Positions 1-7,688 of a DNA stretch of 53,811 nt are shown piece after piece. The DNA comes from CBDCWA01 sp046048295. Lineage in GTDB: Bacteria > Pseudomonadota > Alphaproteobacteria > Rhizobiales > Hyphomicrobiaceae. Numbering within the stretch: position 1 is the first letter of the stretch; the number at the start of each line of letters is the position of its first letter. The position numbers and the translations under genes were made by a program. The stretch lies in NCBI GenBank assembly GCA_046048295.1, contig JBJOGJ010000001.1, positions 1 to 53,811 on the forward strand, given 5' to 3'. The notes under the pieces are model-generated. The model was not told the DNA's origin. It saw nothing but the letters and a program-made list of their open reading frames with translations, and made no database searches.

Positions 1-289
1 ACCTGCATTCGTGGCCAGTGCGGCCGCGAGTGCCGGCACGGGCAACCACTCCAGCTGATGGGAGTGCAAATGCTTACCAGGCCCCGCCTCCACCCGAACG
101 CCCAGCTCGCGACAGTGCCCCTGATCGAGGCGGATGCAAGGGAGTATGGGGCATGCTGATGGAGCGGGGATAAGTTTTGTTTCAGCCCCGGTCGCCACCG
201 CCACGAGTAGCACGTGACCGGAAGTTCGGGCTGGCATACTATGGCGGCAGGAAAATCGACGAACAATGAAACCAGCGCGAGGATCGTCC
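1..289. other. Left-edge stretch without a convincing gene
   Basis: No reading frame here has a start with a ribosome-binding site and a recognisable product. A short plus-strand frame is open from the window edge to a TGA at 56-58 and could be the last 18 codons of an upstream gene. A minus-strand frame stays open towards the left edge, but I could not match it to any family. The bases just before 290 probably hold the promoter and ribosome-binding site of the hydrolase that follows. Confidence 0.4.
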
Positions 290-1537
290 ATGTTGTCCGG
301 CAACGCCACACGACCGCTCTTCATCGAGTTCGAGCCGCGCGAGACGAAGGGCACGCTACATCTGCCGCAGGGTACGCCCGCGCCGACGGCATTCCTGATC
401 GCGCACCGCACCAAGAGCTTTCTCAATCATATCGCGGCGCGCGAGCTTGCGGCGCGCGGATTCACGACGCTTTGCATCAATCCACGTTCGGACAACAACG
501 AGGCGCTGGTCGACTTTGAGGCAAATGCTCTGGACGTCCGCCAGGGCATGGAGTTCCTGCGCCAGGAAGCAGGCGCCCGCAATGTCGTGCTGATCGGGCA
601 CTCGGGGGGCGGGCCCACGATGTCGTTCTACCAGGCTGTGGCGGAGAAGGGGCCGGACATATTCCGCGGCGACGGAAGGCTGGTCGAATGCCCGTCCGCA
701 CACACTGGATTGACGCCAGCCGACGGCCTGATCCTTCTCGACGCTCATCCGGGCAACCCTGTGAACGTGCTGCGCAGCCTCAATCCGGCAGTGGTCGACG
801 AGGAAGAACCCGACGACGTCGATCCCGACCTCGACCCATTCGCGGAAGAGAACGGCTACAACCCCGATGGCCTATCAACGTATACGGAAGAATTCATGCG
901 GCGATATTTCGAGGCACAGTCCGAGCGCATGAACGCGCTTATCGACGAGGCCCTTGCCTTGCGAGAGGAATTGCGCTCCGACGACTACTTCCCCGAGGAC
1001 GACGAGGTATTCGTTGCCTATCGCGCAAGCGCCCGCCTCTCGGACTTCTCGATGAGCGTCGCAGCCGGCACCCACGCCCCGGCCAGGCTTCTGCGCAACG
1101 ACGGCTCGATCGACGACAGCGGGCTGGTACGCTCGGTGCGGACCGCAGAGCTCGGCCATCGCGCCAAGGACCGCACACTGCAGGGCGGACTCGTCCGGAC
1201 CGTCAACTCGTTCCTGTCCGCGAATGCCATCCGCTCGACCAGCTCACAGGAAGGCATCGACTGGAACTCCAGCAACAACTCAGTTCCGGGCGCACTGCCC
1301 CATGTGACGGTGCCGTTGCTGATCGCAGCCATGCAGGCCCACTATTTCATCCGCGACGCCGAACTCTTCAACGAGGTGGCGGCTAGCGCCGACAAGGACT
1401 TCATCGTGCTGGAAGGCGCCGACCATTTCGCCCGGCCCTGCCCGAAGGCGGCGAAGGCAACCGGCGCAGACTATTCCAACGCAACCCGCAACATGTTCGA
1501 CTATGTGGCCGGCTGGGCAAGCTCCCGGTTCAGGTAG
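290..1537 (+). CDS. alpha/beta hydrolase with a large acidic insertion
   Basis: A 415-residue alpha/beta-hydrolase-fold protein. The nucleophile elbow GHSGGG places the catalytic serine near residue 105, and a late GADHF motif puts the likely catalytic histidine near residue 379. Between them lies a long insertion (about residues 160-300) rich in Asp and Glu, which makes the protein longer than a typical 260-300 residue hydrolase and probably forms a lid. I see no signal peptide. An in-frame ATG at 266 also exists, but the ATG at 290 has a GAGGA ribosome-binding site about 7 bases upstream and fits better. It converges on the TauE/SafE gene 24 bases away. The substrate is unknown; an esterase or hydrolase role is inferred from the fold only. 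Confidence 0.75.
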   Translation: MLSGNATRPLFIEFEPRETKGTLHLPQGTPAPTAFLIAHRTKSFLNHIAARELAARGFTTLCINPRSDNNEALVDFEANALDVRQGMEFLRQEAGARNVVLIGHSGGGPTMSFYQAVAEKGPDIFRGDGRLVECPSAHTGLTPADGLILLDAHPGNPVNVLRSLNPAVVDEEEPDDVDPDLDPFAEENGYNPDGLSTYTEEFMRRYFEAQSERMNALIDEALALREELRSDDYFPEDDEVFVAYRASARLSDFSMSVAAGTHAPARLLRNDGSIDDSGLVRSVRTAELGHRAKDRTLQGGLVRTVNSFLSANAIRSTSSQEGIDWNSSNNSVPGALPHVTVPLLIAAMQAHYFIRDAELFNEVAASADKDFIVLEGADHFARPCPKAAKATGADYSNATRNMFDYVAGWASSRFR

Positions 1538-1561
1538 CATCCATCACCCGGTACGCCCGTG

Positions 1562-2302
1562 TCACAAGGTGTACGCACGCCAGAGGAAGGACGCGCCGGC
1601 AAAGAAGATCATCGCCTCGATGATCCACACATGGATCGCGGCGGCGAGATTGTTGACCAGCCAGCGCGCCGCATAGGCACCGGGAACGGTGACAACGCCG
1701 ATGGCGAGCCCGAGCAGCAGGCCTTCCAGGTCGAGCAGTGAGAACGACGAGAACATCACGGATTTTATGAACGCCGCAAGCATGCCGATCACCGCATCCG
1801 TAGCAATCAAGGTCGTGCCGCCAAGCCCCATGCCGAGCAGGAGTGCGACCATGAGGATGCCGGCGCCCGGCGTGCTGCCGGTCATGACGCCGAACGCGAA
1901 GCCGATTGCCGGTGTGCCGCGGGGACCTGGATCGATCGTCTTGCCGGAGAGCCAGCGCCGGAGCGCGATCGAGGCGATCAGGAACACGCCGACGATCACG
2001 GCAACCGCACGTTCGGGCAGCCAGTTGTAGATGAATGTGCCGATCACGACTCCCGGCACGATGGCGAGCACGAGCCGCGCGAGAAGCGGCTTGTCGATGT
2101 CTGAGCGATAGACCCAGACACGCGAGAAGTTGGCGATGAACATGGCTATCGCCATCACTGGAACGACACCCTTCACCCCGACGACGGGGACCAGGAACGG
2201 CATCACCAGCATACCGCCGCCGACACCGGACAGCGCACCGATGATCGACGAGCAGAAGGCGGCAGCAATGACGATCAGGACGCTCGTTGGATCGAAGCTC
2301 AT
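1562..2302 (-). CDS. TauE/SafE family sulfite/organosulfur exporter-like permease
   Basis: A 246-residue integral membrane protein of the TauE/SafE (DUF81) family. It shows about eight hydrophobic segments and the family's glycine-rich first repeat (GALSGVGGGMLV near the N terminus) with a second repeat-like region around GSTPGAGI. Members move sulfite, sulfoacetate or similar small anions across the inner membrane; the substrate here is unknown. The chosen ATG at 2302 overlaps the stop codon of the upstream GNAT remnant as ATGA, so translation is probably coupled. A longer reading frame starts further upstream, but it would overlap that gene by about 60 bases and adds only a polar, Arg-rich stretch. 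The 3' end converges on the alpha/beta hydrolase. Confidence 0.85.
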   Translation of the reverse strand: MSFDPTSVLIVIAAAFCSSIIGALSGVGGGMLVMPFLVPVVGVKGVVPVMAIAMFIANFSRVWVYRSDIDKPLLARLVLAIVPGVVIGTFIYNWLPERAVAVIVGVFLIASIALRRWLSGKTIDPGPRGTPAIGFAFGVMTGSTPGAGILMVALLLGMGLGGTTLIATDAVIGMLAAFIKSVMFSSFSLLDLEGLLLGLAIGVVTVPGAYAARWLVNNLAAAIHVWIIEAMIFFAGASFLWRAYTL

Positions 2303-2604
2303 GCGCGACTGCCCCCGTGGCGCTCGATCTGCCAGACGAGGTGCGCTTTCACGGTCGGCCATTCCGCGGCGATGATCGAGTAGACGCAGGTGTCGCGGAT
2401 GGTGCCGTTGGCCATGATGCGGTGCGATCGCAGCACGCCATCGATCTCTACCGCAACGTCGTCTGGAGCAGGCACCCAGGTATACCAGAGCTTGTGCAGG
2501 TCGCCGTCAGCCGCTGCCTCCGCAAGATCGCAGGAATGCGATGGTGCAAGCGGCACAAGCGCGACACAGTTGCCCGCAAGAGTGACGGGCTCGATCTTGA
2601 GCAT
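2299..2604 (-). pseudogene. GNAT acetyltransferase remnant with in-frame internal deletion
   Basis: A 101-residue product that begins like a RimJ/RimL-type GNAT N-acetyltransferase (strand 1 and helix 1, to about residue 53, with LWYTWVPAP) and then jumps straight to the family's C-terminal end (DGVLRSHRIM, then RDTCVYSII, EWPTVKAHL). The central part that binds acetyl-CoA in this family, roughly 90 residues, is missing, yet the frame stays open. Full-length relatives are about 190-200 residues. The product is unlikely to be catalytic. The stop codon overlaps the start of the TauE/SafE gene, so translation of this remnant may still deliver ribosomes to that gene, which could explain why the frame survives. 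Start chosen at the ATG at 2604, where the GNAT homology begins. Confidence 0.7.
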
Positions 2605-2642
2605 GGGACGGTCCAAGTCTCGAATGCGAAGGGACGACCGGT

Positions 2643-4076
2643 TTACACCAGGGCGAGCGCCTTCGTCACGCCCCATGCACCGCCCCCGATGATGAGGATC
2701 ATCAGCGCCATGACGTAGCCGAGTGCCGTGAATGGACGACGCTGGGCATCAAGCACGCGACCGACGAACGTAAGTCCGGTCCGGCGGCTCCACAGCAGGA
2801 AACGCGCGATAGGCGTAAAGATGAGCGCCAGCCAGAGCCAGACCGATGTGATGTAGGCAGTTGCGGTCGAGGCAAGCAGCAGCGTGAAGAAGTTCCCCAG
2901 TCCATCCCATCCCAGTGAAGGCAGATTGCCGAATATCTTGAGATAATCGACCAGTCCCATGACGACGAAGACAACGGCGGCGGTAGCAGCGGCGAAGATG
3001 GCCGGCGTCAGGACTGCATCCAGGATCAGAATCGGTACGAGAAGCCAAGGCCTGGCAGCAGCCATGCGCAAGAAGAATCTCGTTTCCCAAAGCGAGACGT
3101 AGTCGCCCAATATGTTGGAGAGCAGCAGGCACACGGCAAACATCGTAATGCGGAGGTAGGATGCATCGAAGATCGCAAGCAACGTGCTCTTGCTTGAGAG
3201 ATCCGTCGTGTAGTCAAGGATTGCTACGAGTGCGGTCAGCGCTACGGTCGAGGCGACAGCGGATCGCCAAAAGCATTTCCAGGACCAGTGCCGTTGGCCG
3301 AACACCGCCTCGAACATGTTGTTGAAGCCCTCGATGGCACTGATCTGGACCTTGCCTTCGACCGGCATGAACCAGCGCCGCGCCATCGCCTTCAAGCCTG
3401 GGCTCAGGTCGGCGTCGGCAAAGCGGAATAATAGGAATGCGAGCGCTGCGAAAGCCGCCGTGCTCGACAGCAGGAAGTTCTTCTCGTTCGAGCCGTAGAA
3501 CCACATGGCGGTGATCATGACCGCCGCAAGGACGGTCACGAGACCAATGCCGGATCCTTCTGCACGGGGCTCGACGCTGGCGTGTGACAACGCGGACGTA
3601 GGTGCAGCGGGGATGGCGGCCAATGCGCCTGCCGTCCCCTGCTGCGGCTCGTTGAGCGTCGCGCGGCCGGTAAGCGCGTTGGCCTGGATCATGACGCGCT
3701 GCCAGCCCTCGGCAGTACGGTCGCCGGTCCAGCCGACGAGGTTCTCGGTCTGAATGAGCTTGAAGCCGCGCGGCAGCGCCACCTGTTCGATCCAGACGGG
3801 AATGAGCTTTTCGAGATTGAGTGCGTCGGTAGCCTCCTCGCGCACCCAGCGCGACTGCCGAGAGCTTTCCGACCAGGCGACGACGACGCACTTGGCGGCT
3901 TCGAGCTCGCGGTCGATGACTTCGTCGTAGGTGGTGCCGGGGACGATCTCCGGGTCCCACCAGACGGAGAGGCCCTCCTCTTCGAATGCGCGGGCAATGA
4001 TTGCGGCGCGCTGCCGGTCGTCTCTGGAATAGCTTATGAAAATGTCCGCCACGGGTACCCCCAGCCTGAAATTCAT
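2643..4076 (-). CDS. TIR-domain protein with C-terminal multi-pass membrane region
   Basis: A 477-residue protein. Residues about 9-120 form a bacterial TIR domain: DIFISYSRDD opens it, WWDPEIVPG forms the BB-loop region, and WVREEATDAL carries Glu80/Glu81 at the position of the catalytic glutamate of NAD-cleaving TIR enzymes such as SARM1. After a linker come about eight hydrophobic segments from residue 175 to the end. TIR domains cleave NAD+ or act as scaffolds, and several bacterial ones serve in antiphage defence. No cyclase, STING, SLOG or other usual partner gene lies beside it. An alternative GTG start at 4052 would remove eight residues and put the TIR motif nearer the N terminus. 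It is divergent from the HpaB-type gene and 38 bases upstream of the GNAT remnant. Confidence 0.8.
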   Translation of the reverse strand: MNFRLGVPVADIFISYSRDDRQRAAIIARAFEEEGLSVWWDPEIVPGTTYDEVIDRELEAAKCVVVAWSESSRQSRWVREEATDALNLEKLIPVWIEQVALPRGFKLIQTENLVGWTGDRTAEGWQRVMIQANALTGRATLNEPQQGTAGALAAIPAAPTSALSHASVEPRAEGSGIGLVTVLAAVMITAMWFYGSNEKNFLLSSTAAFAALAFLLFRFADADLSPGLKAMARRWFMPVEGKVQISAIEGFNNMFEAVFGQRHWSWKCFWRSAVASTVALTALVAILDYTTDLSSKSTLLAIFDASYLRITMFAVCLLLSNILGDYVSLWETRFFLRMAAARPWLLVPILILDAVLTPAIFAAATAAVVFVVMGLVDYLKIFGNLPSLGWDGLGNFFTLLLASTATAYITSVWLWLALIFTPIARFLLWSRRTGLTFVGRVLDAQRRPFTALGYVMALMILIIGGGAWGVTKALALV

Positions 4077-4191
4077 TCTATGGAACCCGCCTTGCCTAAC
4101 CCTTTGCCGCCGCTCGTCAAGCCCGGGCTACCTGGAATGAGCAAAGTTCGATAGTGTAGGGTCTGCGCGCAACAATGGAGGCACATCAGGA

Positions 4192-5652
4192 ATGCTGCGT
4201 ACTGGAAAAGATTATCTCGAAAGCCTGAATGACGGACGAAAGGTCTATGTCGGCAAGGAACTCATCGAGGACGTTACGACCCACCCCGCATTCCGCAACA
4301 CTGCACGTTCGTTCGCACGCATCTATGACCTGAAACGCGCCCCCGAGAATGTCGAGACGATGAGCTACGAGGAGGCCGGTGAACGCTACTCCGCCTGGTA
4401 CCTGCTTGCGAAGTCGAAGGACGACCTGCGCCAGCGCGCCGAGACCCACCGCCGCGTCGCCAAATGGTCCTATGGCCTGATGGGCCGCTCGCCTGACCAC
4501 GTTTCGACGTTCGTGACCGGCATGCGCATGATGCCGGAGCTGTTTGCAGGCAGCCGCCCCGAGTTCGCGGACAACCTAGTCTCCTACTACGATCACCTGA
4601 GAAGGAACGACATCTTCGCCTGCTACCTCGTGATCACACCACAGACCGCACGCTCGGCCGAGTTCTACAAGCGCGAGGCAACACGCGGCCCGGCGCTGCA
4701 GGTGGTGGGCGAAGCCGACGACGGCATCATCGTCTCCGGCCTCAAGATGCTCGGCACCTCGGCCGTTTTCTCCGACGAGGCATGGGTCGGCAACATCCTG
4801 CCGCTGGCGCCCGAGCAGGCACCGCTGGCCGTTACGTTCGCCGTGCCGATGAACGCCCCGGGCCTCGGCATATGGGTGCGAAAGTCGTACGAACTGGCGG
4901 CAGGCAACCGGGTAGACGGCTATTTCTCCTCCCAGTTCGACGAGACCGATGCCGTGCTGGTCTTCGACCGCGTGAAGGTGCCGTGGGAGAAGGTGTTCGT
5001 GATGGACGACTCCAAGCTCTCGCGCGACATCTACTTCAAGACGCCGGCCCATATCATGGGCAACCACCAGTCGATGATCCGCTTCGCCGAGAAGTTCGCA
5101 CTCCTGAACGGGATCGCCCACAAGGCGGCGGAGACGAGCGGCGTCCTGCACCTCCAGCAGGTGCAGCAGACGCTCGGCCGGCTGGCTGCGCAGGAAGCGG
5201 CGCTGCTCGCCATGATCGAGGCGCAGGTCGAATGCCCGGGCAGCATGGCCGATGGCTACGTCAACGTGAACACACGTTTTCTGTATGCGGCATTGCACTG
5301 GTGCGCCAACAACTACTACCAGATCGCCGACACGGTGAAGGAACTCCTGAGCGCCGGCCCGTTCCAGTTGCCTGCCGATGCGTCGATCTTCGAGGATGCG
5401 GAACTCGCGGCCACCTATGATGAGTATTTCGCTGCCCCGGGCGCGGATGCGCGCAGCCGCTACAAGTTCGTCAAGATGGCCTGGGATCTTCTCGGCTCGG
5501 ACTATGGCGGACGCCACACGCAGTACGAGCGCTTCTACGGTGGCCCACCGTTCATCAACGACATGTACAGCTTCTGGCACGCGCCGTGGGAGCAAAGGCG
5601 CGCTACGGTCGACGGGATACTGAACGATATCGAGCTGCCGGGAACGGAATGA
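4192..5652 (+). CDS. HpaB-family flavin-dependent 4-hydroxyphenylacetate 3-hydroxylase-like monooxygenase
   Basis: A 486-residue member of the HpaB/4-hydroxybutyryl-CoA dehydratase-like flavoprotein family with an acyl-CoA-dehydrogenase-type fold. Family signatures include GRSPDHVSTFV near residue 100, the HIMGNHQSMIRF stretch near 287 and the C-terminal YERFYGGPP. HpaB enzymes hydroxylate phenolic rings with reduced FAD supplied by a separate reductase (HpaC). No HpaC-type reductase is encoded in this window, so the reductase must come from elsewhere or the reaction differs. The length is close to other HpaB relatives. A GGAGG site lies about 12 bases before the ATG. The gene stands alone, divergent from the TIR gene and convergent, 6 bases apart, with the patatin gene. 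Confidence 0.8.
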   Translation: MLRTGKDYLESLNDGRKVYVGKELIEDVTTHPAFRNTARSFARIYDLKRAPENVETMSYEEAGERYSAWYLLAKSKDDLRQRAETHRRVAKWSYGLMGRSPDHVSTFVTGMRMMPELFAGSRPEFADNLVSYYDHLRRNDIFACYLVITPQTARSAEFYKREATRGPALQVVGEADDGIIVSGLKMLGTSAVFSDEAWVGNILPLAPEQAPLAVTFAVPMNAPGLGIWVRKSYELAAGNRVDGYFSSQFDETDAVLVFDRVKVPWEKVFVMDDSKLSRDIYFKTPAHIMGNHQSMIRFAEKFALLNGIAHKAAETSGVLHLQQVQQTLGRLAAQEAALLAMIEAQVECPGSMADGYVNVNTRFLYAALHWCANNYYQIADTVKELLSAGPFQLPADASIFEDAELAATYDEYFAAPGADARSRYKFVKMAWDLLGSDYGGRHTQYERFYGGPPFINDMYSFWHAPWEQRRATVDGILNDIELPGTE

Positions 5653-5658
5653 GCCGCC

Positions 5659-6669
5659 TCACGCCCCCTTGCCGGTCTCCGTGGCAGGTGTAGACGGCGC
5701 GTTCTGCTGGCCCGTGCCCGTATCCAAGATGCCCAGGTCCTGCAGCAACCCGCGCGCATCGAACGCGGCCTGCATGCCTGCCGCAATGAGGTCCTCGCCA
5801 CGGTGGAAATCGATGAGCCCGATGTTTGAGACTTCGGGCGAGATCAGGACGTCGACCGGATCGGCGGCGAGCCTGACGCGCGAGATGAAAGCCTGCACGA
5901 GGAAGAACGAGTCGCTCATGATCTCGAGATAGCCCGGCCGGTCGGACACCTGATCCTCGGCCAGCCGCCCGGCAAGCTTTTTCCCCGGCTGGGCGGCCTG
6001 GCTGATCTGGCTGGCCTGGCCTGCCCCGGAATACCAGAACCTGAGCCAATTGGAATTGGGCAGAGCAGGTGCCGGCGGCGGCGTGCTGGCAAGCTTCATG
6101 GTAGCCGGCGGTGCACTCACGAGGTTGCCGTTCAGACTGACGCCGATGATGACGTCCGCCCCGAGCGCCCGGCAGAGCGAGACGGGCAGCGGGTTGACGA
6201 GCGCCCCGTCGACCAGCCAGCGTCCGTTGAGCTTCAACGGCGTTATCAGTCCGGGCACTGCAATGGAGGCGCGGACAGCATCGATGATGGAACCGGACGT
6301 CAGCCACGTCTCCCGCCCAGTATGCAGCTCCGTCGCCACGGTCGCGAACTTGATGCGAGCCGCCTCGATGGACGTATCCTCGATATTGTCCTCGAAGAAT
6401 TTCATCACCCACCGCCCCTCGATGAGCCCCGCCCCCGACATCGAGAAATCCATGTAGCGGAGTACCCGGGTCCGGGTGAGCGACTTCACGAGGCCGGCGA
6501 GGGCGTCGTGGTGTCCCGTGACATAGGAGGCGCCGACCAGCGCCCCGATCGAGCAGCCGCATACAATATCGGGCTTGATGCCCATCTGCTCGAGCCCCTG
6601 GAGAACCCCGATATGGGCCCACCCCCGGGCAACACCGGCGCTGAGCACGACCCCAACTTTGCGTTGCAT
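5659..6669 (-). CDS. patatin-like phospholipase family protein (RssA-like)
   Basis: A 336-residue patatin-fold serine hydrolase. It has the Gly/Arg oxyanion loop (SAGVARGWAHIG, residues 10-21), the GCSIG nucleophile elbow with Ser40, and the catalytic aspartate in VDGALVNP (Asp154), so the Ser-Asp dyad is intact. Such proteins release fatty acids from phospholipids or related esters. The C-terminal third is Ala/Pro/Gln rich and may be flexible. A longer reading frame runs to 6720, but the ATG at 6669 begins exactly at the family start (MQRKVGVVLSAG) and has a GCAGAGGG ribosome-binding site. No signal peptide is seen; the location is probably cytoplasmic. It lies downstream of prpB on the same strand with an 85-base gap, so co-transcription is possible. 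Confidence 0.85.
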   Translation of the reverse strand: MQRKVGVVLSAGVARGWAHIGVLQGLEQMGIKPDIVCGCSIGALVGASYVTGHHDALAGLVKSLTRTRVLRYMDFSMSGAGLIEGRWVMKFFEDNIEDTSIEAARIKFATVATELHTGRETWLTSGSIIDAVRASIAVPGLITPLKLNGRWLVDGALVNPLPVSLCRALGADVIIGVSLNGNLVSAPPATMKLASTPPPAPALPNSNWLRFWYSGAGQASQISQAAQPGKKLAGRLAEDQVSDRPGYLEIMSDSFFLVQAFISRVRLAADPVDVLISPEVSNIGLIDFHRGEDLIAAGMQAAFDARGLLQDLGILDTGTGQQNAPSTPATETGKGA

Positions 6670-6754
6670 GCCCTCTGCCCCCGTTCGACGAAACTGCAAA
6701 TCAAAACAACGAACAATCACTCAGGTAGCGGCACTCGGGACTGGACGCAAATCC

Positions 6755-7669
6755 TCACGTCGACAGGGCGTCCGGAGTAACGGTCCTCACGATCGTTTCG
6801 TCGAGCGCCTCATAGTCGTGGTAGCCGATGGTTTCGTAGAGCTCCTTGCGGGTCTGCATGCGCTCCAGCATGCCGGCCGTGCCGCCATCGCGGCGGATCG
6901 CAGCATAAAGCTCTTCCTGCGCCTTCGCCGCGACGCGTAGCGAACTCACCGGCCAGATGACCATTCGATAGCCCATGGTCTCGAATTCCGATGCAGAGAA
7001 ATAGGGCGTGCGGCCGAACTCAGTCATGTTCGCGAGCAGCGGGGCATCGATCCGGCTTGCGAACTCGCGGAACATCTCGGCACTGGTCAGTGCTTCGGGG
7101 AAGATCGCGTCCGCGCCAGCCTCGAGGTAGAGCTTTGCCCGCGCCACCGCCCCGTCCATCCCTTCCGAGGCCGCAGCGTCCGTGCGCGCGATGATATAGA
7201 GGTGGCGGCGCGCCTTCCGGGCGGCTGCGACCTTGGCTGCCATGTCTCGTGCGTCGGCGAGCTTCTTGTCGTTCAGGTGGCCGCACTTCTTCGGCAGCAA
7301 CTGGTCCTCGATATGGACGGCCCCCGCGCCTGCATCCTCGAAAGCGCGAACCATGTTCATGACGTTCAGCGCCTCGCCGTAACCGGTATCGCCGTCGACG
7401 AGCAGCGGCAGGCCGGCGGAGCGGGCGATCTGGCGTATAAAGAACGATACCTCGTCGACAGTAATGACACCGAGATCCGGCAACCCCATGGAGGCAGTCA
7501 TTGCCGCCCCCGAGAGATAGAGCGCCTCGAAGCCGGCTGACTTCGCCTGCAGCGCGGCAAGGCCGTTGTGGGCACCGGGCATCTGCAGGATCCCGCCGCG
7601 CTCAACGAGGTTGCGAAAGCGCCGGCCGGCCGGCTCCGACGGCAGATTATCGGCAACGAGATAGGTCAT
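6755..7669 (-). CDS. prpB: 2-methylisocitrate lyase-like enzyme of the isocitrate lyase/PEP mutase superfamily
   Basis: A 304-residue TIM-barrel lyase. The catalytic KKCGH motif (Cys129) that marks isocitrate and methylisocitrate lyases is present, preceded by the Mg-binding VDGDTGYG (91-98) and followed by IARTDA, FPEAL, NMTEFG and the C-terminal MQTRKELYETIGYHDYE, which closely follows bacterial PrpB. PrpB splits 2-methylisocitrate into pyruvate and succinate in the methylcitrate cycle. No methylcitrate synthase (prpC) or prpR is nearby, so a related alkyl-isocitrate may be the true substrate. It lies 19 bases downstream of an MmgE/PrpD gene on the same strand, which supports consecutive hydration and cleavage steps. 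The ATG at 7669 has an AGGTGG ribosome-binding site. Confidence 0.85.
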   Translation of the reverse strand: MTYLVADNLPSEPAGRRFRNLVERGGILQMPGAHNGLAALQAKSAGFEALYLSGAAMTASMGLPDLGVITVDEVSFFIRQIARSAGLPLLVDGDTGYGEALNVMNMVRAFEDAGAGAVHIEDQLLPKKCGHLNDKKLADARDMAAKVAAARKARRHLYIIARTDAAASEGMDGAVARAKLYLEAGADAIFPEALTSAEMFREFASRIDAPLLANMTEFGRTPYFSASEFETMGYRMVIWPVSSLRVAAKAQEELYAAIRRDGGTAGMLERMQTRKELYETIGYHDYEALDETIVRTVTPDALST

Positions 7670-7688
7670 GGGACCACCTGCAGGTTGA

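Noticed and set aside
1..260. Minus-strand open frame in the first 200 bases, and a short plus-strand tail ending at 58
   Set aside because: No start with ribosome-binding site, no family match; too little sequence to call a gene.
4120..4129. Palindrome AGCCCGGGCT in the TIR/HpaB divergent region
   Set aside because: Only 10 bases and GC-rich, so it is expected by chance in this DNA. No second half-site or regulator is nearby.
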